The notes beneath the pieces were generated by a model. It had not been told where the DNA came from. It saw only the letters and a program-made list of their open reading frames with translations, and made no database searches. Below are positions 57,464 through 64,000 of a DNA stretch of 64,000 nt, in pieces. A program made the translations under genes and the position numbers. Within the stretch, counting starts at the first letter, position 1, and every line of letters starts with the position of its first letter. The DNA comes from Streptococcus suis 10581 (GTDB taxonomy: Bacteria > Bacillota > Bacilli > Lactobacillales > Streptococcaceae): contig ALKQ01000029.1 in assembly GCA_000440235.1 (NCBI GenBank), positions 1 through 64,000 of the forward strand. The letters are read 5' to 3'.

Positions 57464-57649
57464 ATGGCTAAAAAATCAATGATCGCTAAGAACAAACGCC
57501 CAGCTAAGTTCTCTACACAAGCTTACACACGCTGTGAAAAATGTGGACGTCCACACTCAGTTTACCGCAAATTCAAATTGTGCCGTGTATGCTTCCGCGA
57601 CTTGGCTTACCTTGGACAAATTCCGGGTGTAACAAAAGCTTCTTGGTAA
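57464..57649 (+). CDS. rpsN: 30S ribosomal protein S14, zinc type
   Basis: 61 aa. Two C-x2-C pairs (CEKCGRP, CRVCFRD) mark the short zinc-binding form; a zinc-free paralogue is often encoded elsewhere and used under zinc limitation. RBS GAGGGAGA. A 189-bp gap with repeat B precedes rpsH. Confidence 0.97.
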   Translation: MAKKSMIAKNKRPAKFSTQAYTRCEKCGRPHSVYRKFKLCRVCFRDLAYLGQIPGVTKASW

Positions 57650-57659
57650 GAATAATTTG

Positions 57660-57760
57660 CTATTCCGTTGCAATTCGTTGTCAGCACTTCTTGCCGTACG
57701 CTAGTACTGCCTGCGAAGTGCTTCCTAGACTTGCTTAGGACTAGCAACTTATTCTATATA
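57660..57760. repeat. Family B intergenic palindrome, rpsN to rpsH
   Basis: GTTGCAA...CTTGCCGTACGCTAGTACTGCCTGCGAAGTGCTTCCTAG...GCAACTT. Nested arms AGCACTTC / GAAGTGCT pair. Same element type as at 29185-29290. It lies inside the spc operon with no change to either gene. Confidence 0.6.
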
Positions 57761-57838
57761 CACTTATCACTAGTCCGCAAGGACATCATTAACTAGCAAG
57801 TGATCCAATCAAACTGCTAGTAAGAGGAGAAACAACAA

Positions 57839-58237
57839 ATGGTTATGACTGACCCAATTGCAGATTTTTTGACACGTATTCGTAACGCTAACCAAGCGAA
57901 ACACGAAGTGCTTGAAGTTCCTGCATCAAACATCAAAAAAGGTATTGCTACAATCCTTAAAAACGAAGGTTTTGTAAAAAACGTTGAATTCATCGAAGAT
58001 GACAAACAAGGCATCATTCGTGTATTCTTGAAATACGGACCAAACGGTGAAAAAGTTATCACTAACTTGAAACGCGTTTCAAAACCAGGTCTTCGTGTTT
58101 ATTCAAAACGTGAAGATATTCCAAAAGTTCTTAACGGACTTGGTATCGCAATCATCTCAACATCAGAAGGTCTTTTGACTGACAAACAAGCTCGTCAAAA
58201 GAACGTTGGTGGTGAGGTTATCGCATACGTTTGGTAA
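57839..58237 (+). CDS. rpsH: 30S ribosomal protein S8
   Basis: 132 aa, start [18 protein letters not shown] (first ATG chosen, 9 nt after GAGGAG). [13 protein letters not shown] and the GGEVIAYVW end are intact. S8 is the usual autoregulator of spc operons. Confidence 0.98.
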   Translation: MVMTDPIADFLTRIRNANQAKHEVLEVPASNIKKGIATILKNEGFVKNVEFIEDDKQGIIRVFLKYGPNGEKVITNLKRVSKPGLRVYSKREDIPKVLNGLGIAIISTSEGLLTDKQARQKNVGGEVIAYVW

Positions 58238-58510
58238 TCTTTTAGTTTCCAATCTCGTCATGTGCCTGTGTTAGAGCGTCTTGACATACTCAAGTATGAT
58301 CTGCATCGCTCTGCCTTGCCACATTTAGAAATTGAAACCTAAAAGCATGATACAAACGCGAGAGGACCAGCTCTTCGTGCGTGTTCAAATCAGATTTACT
58401 GATTAATTAGTATCATGTAACCATGCTCAATCGAACACGGGCTATTGTCCGTGTTTAAATGAGCCCCCGTGAAAACTGGTCGCTTGACGGCCTGATAATT
58501 TAACAGGAGA
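58238..58510 (+). other. Structured RNA region, rpsH to rplF
   Basis: 273 bp without an ORF. The first part is a repeat B relative (GTCTTGACATACTCAAGTATGATCTGC). The second has CATGATAC / GTATCATG (58347-58420) closing over two hairpins, GAGGAC-type and AATCAG / CTGATT, then GAACACGG / CCGTGTTT (58434-58461). This looks like a branched RNA, not a terminator. Confidence 0.5.
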
Positions 58511-58520
58511 ATTAAAAAAT

Positions 58521-59057
58521 ATGTCACGTATTGGTAATAAAGTAATTACATTGCCTGCTGGCGTTGAGCTTGCTCAAAAGAACGGCGTGGTAACTGTAAA
58601 AGGACCTAAAGGGGAATTGACTCGTGAATTCCCAACTGCTATTGAAATCCGTGTGGAAGGTGCAGAAGTTACTCTTCACCGTCCAAACGATTCAAAAGAA
58701 ATGAAGACTATTCACGGTACTAGCCGTGCTAACCTCAACAACATGGTTGTTGGTGTTTCTGAAGGCTTCAAAAAAGAACTTGAAATGCGTGGTGTCGGTT
58801 ACCGTGCTCAATTGGCTGGTAACAAATTGACACTTGCTGTTGGTAAATCACATCCAGATGAAGTGGTTGCACCAGAAGGTATTACATTTGAAGTTCCAAC
58901 ACCAACACAAATCGTCGTGTCTGGTATCAACAAAGAAGTTGTTGGTCAAACAGCAGCTTACATCCGTAGCCTTCGCGCTCCTGAGCCATACAAAGGTAAA
59001 GGTATCCGCTACGTTGGTGAATTCGTTCGCCGTAAAGAAGGTAAAACAGGTAAATAA
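58521..59057 (+). CDS. rplF: 50S ribosomal protein L6
   Basis: 178 aa, start [36 protein letters not shown] and [22 protein letters not shown] are family signatures. Located near the GTPase centre. RBS CAGGAGAA. Confidence 0.98.
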   Translation: MSRIGNKVITLPAGVELAQKNGVVTVKGPKGELTREFPTAIEIRVEGAEVTLHRPNDSKEMKTIHGTSRANLNNMVVGVSEGFKKELEMRGVGYRAQLAGNKLTLAVGKSHPDEVVAPEGITFEVPTPTQIVVSGINKEVVGQTAAYIRSLRAPEPYKGKGIRYVGEFVRRKEGKTGK

Positions 59058-59145
59058 TAGCTTGCTGAGGTGGCTGAGCCACCTGGCTGACTATTTCTCA
59101 AATTGTTTCGTAAGAAACAGAATCATACATTAAGAGGTGAATATT

Positions 59146-59502
59146 GTGATTTCAAAACCAGATAAAAACAAAATCCGCCAAAAACGCCACCGTCGCGTTC
59201 GTGGTAAAATCTCTGGAACTGCTGCTCGCCCACGTTTGAACATTTTCCGTTCTAATACAGGCATCTACGCTCAAGTGATTGATGACGTAGCGGGTGTAAC
59301 GCTCGCAAGCGCTTCTACTCTTGATAAAGAAGTTTCAAAAGGTACTAAGACAGAACAAGCTGTTGTTGTAGGTAAACTCGTTGCTGAACGCGCGGTAGCT
59401 AAAGGTATTTCTGAAGTGGTCTTTGACCGCGGTGGATATCTCTATCACGGACGTGTGAAAGCTTTGGCTGAATCAGCTCGTGAAAACGGATTGAAATTCT
59501 AA
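59146..59502 (+). CDS. rplR: 50S ribosomal protein L18
   Basis: 118 aa from GTG 59146 (RBS AAGAGGTG), start [21 protein letters not shown] as in other streptococci; the GTG at 59137 is within the RBS. Binds 5S r[20 protein letters not shown] is intact. Confidence 0.97.
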   Translation: MISKPDKNKIRQKRHRRVRGKISGTAARPRLNIFRSNTGIYAQVIDDVAGVTLASASTLDKEVSKGTKTEQAVVVGKLVAERAVAKGISEVVFDRGGYLYHGRVKALAESARENGLKF

Positions 59503-59520
59503 TAGGGAGGACACTAAGAA

Positions 59521-60015
59521 ATGGCATTCAAAGATAACGCAGTTGAAATTGAAGAACGCGTAGTAGCCATCAACCGTGTTACAAAAGTTGTTAAAGGTGG
59601 ACGTCGTCTTCGTTTTGCAGCTCTTGTGGTTGTTGGTGACCGTAACGGTCGCGTAGGTTTCGGTACTGGTAAAGCTCAAGAAGTACCAGAAGCTATCCGT
59701 AAAGCAGTTGAATCTGCTAAGAAAAACATGATTGAAGTACCAATGGTTGGTACAACAATCCCTCACGAAGTTCGCTCAGAATTTGGCGGCGCTCGTGTAT
59801 TGTTGAAACCTGCTTCAGAAGGTTCTGGGGTTGCTGCCGGTGGTGCAACTCGTGCCGTAATCGAATTGGCAGGTATCGCAGATGTGACTTCTAAGTCACT
59901 TGGTTCAAACACACCAATCAACATCGTTCGCGCAACAGTTGAAGGCTTGAAACAATTGAAACGTGCTGAAGAAGTGGCTGCACTTCGTGGCATCTCAGTT
60001 TCTGATTTAGCATAA
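59521..60015 (+). CDS. rpsE: 30S ribosomal protein S5
   Basis: 164 aa; [18 protein letters not shown] and [28 protein letters not shown] are present. Affects decoding fidelity and mRNA entry. RBS AGGGAGG. Confidence 0.98.
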   Translation: MAFKDNAVEIEERVVAINRVTKVVKGGRRLRFAALVVVGDRNGRVGFGTGKAQEVPEAIRKAVESAKKNMIEVPMVGTTIPHEVRSEFGGARVLLKPASEGSGVAAGGATRAVIELAGIADVTSKSLGSNTPINIVRATVEGLKQLKRAEEVAALRGISVSDLA

Positions 60016-60029
60016 GAAAGGAGATACTC

Positions 60030-60212
60030 ATGGCTCAAATTAAAATCACTTTGACTAAGTCTCCAATCGGTCGCAAACCAGAACAACGTAAAACAGTTGT
60101 TGCACTTGGACTTGGTAAATTGAACTCTTCAGTTGTTAAAGAAGATAACCCAGCTATTCTTGGAATGGTTAACGCTATCTCTCACTTGGTAACTGTAGAA
60201 GAAGTTAAATAA
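60030..60212 (+). CDS. rpmD: 50S ribosomal protein L30
   Basis: 60 aa, start [32 protein letters not shown], 14 bp after rpsE. A 135-bp gap follows; it holds AACTAAGTCGCA-type and GCGACTT arms (about 60224-60256) but no ORF. Confidence 0.97.
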   Translation: MAQIKITLTKSPIGRKPEQRKTVVALGLGKLNSSVVKEDNPAILGMVNAISHLVTVEEVK

Positions 60213-60347
60213 TCTAACAAATAGACTAAGTCGCATTGAGAAATCTTTGCGACTTCTAGTCCATTTTACATATTTACATACAGCGAGTTTGTGGAGGAAG
60301 ACTCTTGTACTTCACAGGCGCTAGCATATATAAGAGGAGAAATAATA

Positions 60348-60788
60348 ATGAAACTTCATGAATTACAACCTGCTACAGGTTCTCGTAAAGTCCGCAACCG
60401 TGTAGGTCGTGGTACATCATCAGGTAACGGTAAAACATCTGGCCGTGGTCAAAAAGGTCAAAAAGCTCGTAGCGGTGGCGGTGTTCGCCCAGGTTTTGAA
60501 GGAGGACAAACTCCATTGTTCCGTCGACTTCCAAAACGTGGATTTACAAATATCAACGCTAAAGAGTACGCAATCGTTAACCTTGATCAATTGAACGCTT
60601 TTGAAGATGGTGCAGAAGTAACACCAGTTGTGCTTATCGAAGCTGGAATCGTTAAAGCTGAAAAATCAGGAATTAAAATTCTTGGTAACGGTGAATTGAC
60701 GAAGAAATTGACAGTTAAAGCTGCTAAATTCTCTAAATCAGCTGAAGAAGCAATCACTTCTAAAGGTGGCTCAGTAGAAGTCATCTAA
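60348..60788 (+). CDS. rplO: 50S ribosomal protein L15
   Basis: 146 aa from ATG 60348 (RBS AGAGGAGA); the upstream frame from 60291 is not coding. [26 protein letters not shown] region and [18 protein letters not shown] are typical. Late-assembly protein; 13 bp before secY. Confidence 0.98.
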   Translation: MKLHELQPATGSRKVRNRVGRGTSSGNGKTSGRGQKGQKARSGGGVRPGFEGGQTPLFRRLPKRGFTNINAKEYAIVNLDQLNAFEDGAEVTPVVLIEAGIVKAEKSGIKILGNGELTKKLTVKAAKFSKSAEEAITSKGGSVEVI

Positions 60789-60801
60789 GAGGTGACAGCC
60801 T

Positions 60802-62112
60802 ATGTTTTTTAAACTTTTAAAAGATGCCTTAAAGGTAAAATTGGTACGTAGTAAAATTCTATTTACTATCTTTATCCTTTTTGTCTTCCGCGTAGGAACC
60901 CACATTACAGTACCAGGAGTAAACGCAAAGAGTCTTGAAGCCTTGTCAAACGTTCCATTTTTGAACATGTTGAGTTTGGTTTCGGGAAATGCTATGCGTA
61001 ATTTCTCAGTTTTCGCACTAGGTGTTAGTCCTTATATTACAGCTTCCATCATTGTTCAACTTTTGCAAATGGATATTTTACCTAAATTTGTTGAATGGGG
61101 TAAGCAAGGTGAAGTTGGTCGTCGTAAACTGAATCAGGCAACACGCTACATTTCTTTGGTACTGGCATTTGTTCAATCTATTGGTATTACAGCAGGTTTT
61201 AATGCCTTGTCTGGTGCAAAATTGACCAATATGCCATTAAATTGGCAAACATATTTGTTGATTGGATCAATCTTGACAACAGGTTCGATTATTGTAACCT
61301 GGTTGGGGGAACAAATTTCTGAAAAGGGCTATGGTAATGGTACATCAATGATCATCTTCGCGGGTATCATTTCATCACTACCAGGAACTTTTCACGAGAT
61401 TTACATTGATCGCTTTGTTAATATTGAATCAAGTCGTTTTGGGGAGTCAGCAATCTTTGTTGCTGCACTCGTCGTATTAATATTCTTTGTTGTGTATTTT
61501 ACAACTTTTGTACAACAAGCAGAATATAAATTACCAATTCAATATACAAAACGTGCACAAGGAGCACCTTCTAGCTCATATTTACCGCTGAAATTGAATC
61601 CATCAGGAGTCATTCCCGTAATCTTTGCAGGCTCAATCACTGCAGTTCCAACTTCTTTGATTCAATATTTCGCAAGTCAAAATAAGAGTGCCGGGTGGTT
61701 ATTGACGGTTCAGGAATACTTTGATTATTCAACTGCTAAAGGTATGATTGTATATGCAGGTTTAATTATTGCCTTTACATTCTTCTACACTTTTGTTCAA
61801 GTAAATCCTGAGAAGACTGCAGAAAGCCTTCAGAAAAGTGCAGCCTATATCCATGGAGTTCGTCCTGGTAATGGTACTGAACAGTTTTTGTCAAAATTAT
61901 TGACAAGATTGGCAGTAATCGGTGCACTCTTCTTGAGTTTTGTAGCTTTGTTGCCTATCCTTGCGCAAAATCTCTTTGGGCTTTCTTCAAGCATTGCGTT
62001 CCTTGGTACAAGTTTGATTATTGTAATCTCTACAAGTATCGAAGGCATCAAGCAATTAGAAGGCTACCTTCTTAAGAGAAAATATGTAGGTTTCTTAGAA
62101 ATTACAGAATAG
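60802..62112 (+). CDS. secY: Preprotein translocase subunit SecY
   Basis: 436 aa, ten membrane helices. The channel of the Sec translocon, which exports PcsB and other secreted proteins. ALGVSPYITASIIVQLLQM, GNGTSMIIFAGI and PGNGTEQFLSKLLTRLAVIGA are SecY signatures. RBS AGAGGTGA. A terminator separates it from adk. Confidence 0.98.
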   Translation: MFFKLLKDALKVKLVRSKILFTIFILFVFRVGTHITVPGVNAKSLEALSNVPFLNMLSLVSGNAMRNFSVFALGVSPYITASIIVQLLQMDILPKFVEWGKQGEVGRRKLNQATRYISLVLAFVQSIGITAGFNALSGAKLTNMPLNWQTYLLIGSILTTGSIIVTWLGEQISEKGYGNGTSMIIFAGIISSLPGTFHEIYIDRFVNIESSRFGESAIFVAALVVLIFFVVYFTTFVQQAEYKLPIQYTKRAQGAPSSSYLPLKLNPSGVIPVIFAGSITAVPTSLIQYFASQNKSAGWLLTVQEYFDYSTAKGMIVYAGLIIAFTFFYTFVQVNPEKTAESLQKSAAYIHGVRPGNGTEQFLSKLLTRLAVIGALFLSFVALLPILAQNLFGLSSSIAFLGTSLIIVISTSIEGIKQLEGYLLKRKYVGFLEITE

Positions 62113-62117
62113 AATAT

Positions 62118-62150
62118 AGGTTGACCTAGTCAACCTTCTATTTTGTTTTT
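62118..62150 (+). terminator. Terminator-like hairpin after secY
   Basis: AGGTTGAC / GTCAACCT with a CTA loop and a T-rich tail (TCTATTTTGTTTTT). It may lower but not stop transcription into adk. Confidence 0.75.
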
Positions 62151-62205
62151 AGATAAGTTTGTCAATAATGGCAAATTTATGTGAAAACAAAATAAGGAGT
62201 TTGTC

Positions 62206-62847
62206 ATGAATCTTTTAATTATGGGTTTACCAGGTGCTGGTAAAGGGACACAAGCGGCCAAGATTGTTGAGAAATTCAATGTTGCTCATATCTCAACAGG
62301 AGATATGTTCCGTGCAGCAATGGCCAATCAGACTGAAATGGGTATTCTTGCCAAGTCGTACATTGATAAGGGGGACCTCGTTCCTGATGAAGTTACTAAT
62401 GGCATTGTCAAAGAACGTTTGGTTCAGGATGACATCAAGGAAAAAGGCTTTTTACTAGATGGCTATCCTCGTACGATTGAACAAGCCCATGCCTTGGATG
62501 AAAATTTGGCTGACTTAGGAATTGAGTTGCAAGGTGTTATCAATATTGAGATTGATCCTTCAAAATTGGTAGAGCGTCTCAGCGGTCGTATTATTCATAA
62601 AGAAACCGGAGAGACTTTCCACAAAGTATTCAATCCACCTGTTGGAGACTACAAAGAGGAAGACTTCTATCAACGTGAAGATGACAAGCCAGAATCTGTC
62701 AAACGTCGTTTAGAGGTCAATATCGCACAAGGACAGCCAATCATTGATCATTATCGTGCAAAAGGGCTGGTCCATGATATTGAAGGTGACCAAGACATTG
62801 ACCTTGTTTTCCAAGCAATTGATACAGTACTATCAAAATTGCAATAA
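62206..62847 (+). CDS. adk: Adenylate kinase
   Basis: 213 aa, P-loop [36 protein letters not shown]. The LID lacks the four Cys of zinc-type enzymes, as usual in streptococci. ATP + AMP to 2 ADP; it processes AMP from the purine path. RBS AAGGAG. Confidence 0.98.
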   Translation: MNLLIMGLPGAGKGTQAAKIVEKFNVAHISTGDMFRAAMANQTEMGILAKSYIDKGDLVPDEVTNGIVKERLVQDDIKEKGFLLDGYPRTIEQAHALDENLADLGIELQGVINIEIDPSKLVERLSGRIIHKETGETFHKVFNPPVGDYKEEDFYQREDDKPESVKRRLEVNIAQGQPIIDHYRAKGLVHDIEGDQDIDLVFQAIDTVLSKLQ

Positions 62848-62862
62848 ACTAATAGATTTGGC

Positions 62863-62891
62863 TTGCATTTTTTATACAAAGATGATAAAAT
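62863..62891 (+). promoter_or_regulatory. Promoter of infA-rpmJ-rpsM
   Basis: TTGCAT, 17 bp, TAAAAT with TGA upstream (extended -10). It gives the alpha-operon genes a start independent of secY/adk. Confidence 0.65.
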
Positions 62892-62968
62892 AGCCTAGTC
62901 TGACTTATAATTGTTACCTCTGTGTTCAGAGGACATCAAATCGATATTTAGAGAGGGGTTACTTTTGC

Positions 62969-63187
62969 ATGGCAAAAGAAGATGTGATTGAAATTGAAGG
63001 CAAAGTAGTCGATACAATGCCAAATGCTATGTTTACTGTTGAGTTGGAGAATGGACACCAAGTCCTTGCAACTGTTTCAGGTAAAATCCGTAAAAACTAC
63101 ATTCGTATTTTGGTCGGTGACCGCGTAACTGTTGAGCTTAGTCCATACGACTTGACACGTGGACGTATCACATACCGCTTTAAATAG
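62969..63187 (+). CDS. infA: Translation initiation factor IF-1
   Basis: 72 aa S1/OB-fold protein, start [20 protein letters not shown]; end [17 protein letters not shown]. Blocks the A site during initiation. RBS GAGAGGGG. Confidence 0.98.
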
Positions 63188-63211
63188 TCGAAATACTTGG
63201 AGGGATTAAAC

Positions 63212-63328
63212 ATGAAAGTAAGACCATCGGTCAAACCAATTTGCGAATACTGCAAAGTTATTCGTCGTAATGGTCGTGTTATGGTGATTTGCCCAGCAAA
63301 CCCTAAACACAAGCAACGTCAAGGTTAA
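63212..63328 (+). CDS. rpmJ: 50S ribosomal protein L36
   Basis: 38 aa, start [17 protein letters not shown]; zinc-type with C-x2-C then C...H. RBS TTGGAGGG. Shorter than a standard ORF cutoff but unmistakable. Between infA and rpsM as in most Firmicutes. Confidence 0.98.
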
Positions 63329-63347
63329 GAAATAGAAAGGAGAAAAC

Positions 63348-63713
63348 ATGGCTCGTATTGCTGGAGTTGACATTCCAAATGACAAACGTGTAGTTATTTC
63401 ATTAACTTATGTTTATGGTATCGGTCTTGCAACATCTAAAAAAATTCTTGCAGCTGCAGGTATTTCAGAAGATGTACGCGTGAAAGATTTGACATCAGAT
63501 CAAGAAGATGCTATTCGTCGTGAAGTTGATGCAATCAAAGTTGAAGGTGACCTCCGTCGTGAAGTTAACTTGAACATCAAACGTTTGATGGAAATCGGTT
63601 CATACCGTGGTATCCGTCACCGTCGTGGACTTCCTGTCCGTGGACAAAACACTAAAAACAATGCCCGCACTCGTAAAGGTAAAGCTGTTGCGATTGCAGG
63701 TAAGAAAAAATAA
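63348..63713 (+). CDS. rpsM: 30S ribosomal protein S13
   Basis: 121 aa, start [21 protein letters not shown]; the C-terminal [19 protein letters not shown] tail that contacts tRNA is intact. RBS GAAAGGAG. Confidence 0.98.
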
Positions 63714-63730
63714 TATAGGAGGTAGAAAAA

Positions 63731-64000
63731 TTGGCTAAACCAACACGTAAACGTCGTGTGAAAAAGAATATCGAATCTGGTATTGCTCATATTCACGCTA
63801 CATTTAATAACACTATTGTTATGATTACTGATGTGCATGGTAACGCTATTGCTTGGTCATCAGCTGGTGCTCTTGGTTTCAAAGGTTCTCGTAAATCTAC
63901 ACCATTCGCAGCCCAAATGGCTTCAGAAGCAGCTGCTAAATCTGCACAAGAACACGGTCTTAAAACAGTTGAAGTTACCGTTAAAGGCCCAGGTTCAGGT
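63731..64000 (+). CDS. rpsK: 30S ribosomal protein S11 (partial, cut by window end)
   Basis: First 90 codons only. TTG start after [28 protein letters not shown] and [12 protein letters not shown] are S11. The reading frame is open to the last base. rpoA and rplQ are expected beyond. Confidence 0.97.
   Translation, partial: MAKPTRKRRVKKNIESGIAHIHATFNNTIVMITDVHGNAIAWSSAGALGFKGSRKSTPFAAQMASEAAAKSAQEHGLKTVEVTVKGPGSG

Noticed and set aside
63241..63248. TGCGAATA in rpmJ
   Set aside because: Exact cin-box letters, but inside the conserved ICEYC coding region and without a T-rich lead; codon choice explains it.

Overview
The window is a low-GC Firmicute chromosome and reads as Streptococcus suis or a very close relative. 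The reasons are the order mreCD-pcsB-prs-araT-recO-plsX-acpP-pur, a ComRS locus whose comS encodes a peptide ending GNWGKWTDG, a comX (sigX) gene directly before the S10 ribosomal protein operon, extended -10 promoters (TGn-TATAAT) throughout, and a TTG-started recA. Species is inferred from gene content and order, not from a search.

Layout. 1-240: the end of a tRNA cluster (Ile-GAT, Ser-GCT) and its terminator. 256-4027: cell-shape and division genes mreC, mreD and the secreted hydrolase pcsB (with a WalR-like box), then prs. 4114-6043: araT-recO. 6217-11284: a LytTR two-component system, a divergent gene for a degenerate receiver-like protein, and an ABC-2 transporter. The divergent gene and the transporter operon carry the same operator-promoter layout. 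11408-12656: plsX-acpP. 12774-29088: the de novo purine genes purC-L-F-M-N-H, then purD-E-K-B. They are interrupted by two AT-rich accessory genes (a membrane protein and a GIY-YIG-like/TPR-like protein) and a small DUF523 gene. 29095-33153: an AT-rich cassette bounded by 31-bp direct repeats of the purB terminator. It holds SigX-type (cin-box) promoters, two 30-residue peptide genes ending in a VTW(K/R)C motif, a 57-residue ORF, a compact LanKC-like synthetase and an MFS exporter. 33283-34974: ruvB (apparently leaderless) and a HAD phosphatase. 35079-37121: two tandem ComR paralogues and comS. 37201-49004: folC, a cin-box micro-ORF, a GT-C membrane protein, mutL, an HTH and a CPBP protein, ruvA, tag, cinA, recA, spx, ireB, ruvX and a DUF1292 gene. 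49429-50538: a nucleotidyltransferase-like gene and comX. 50792-64000: the S10-spc-alpha ribosomal operons with secY, adk and infA, cut by the window end inside rpsK.

How it fits together. ComR binds the comS-derived pheromone and activates comS and comX through GACA-N4-TGTC boxes placed exactly 24 bp before the -10 in both promoters. ComX (SigX) then reads cin-boxes of the form T(A/G)CGAATA. Four intergenic cin-boxes occur here: three in front of the peptide/LanKC cassette and one in front of a 37-residue ORF after folC. The main hypothesis from this window is therefore a competence-induced, class III lanthipeptide-like RiPP system whose whole control chain (comRS, comX, cin-boxes) lies within about 21 kb. 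A second, separate regulatory unit is the LytTR system with its paired, geometrically identical operators.
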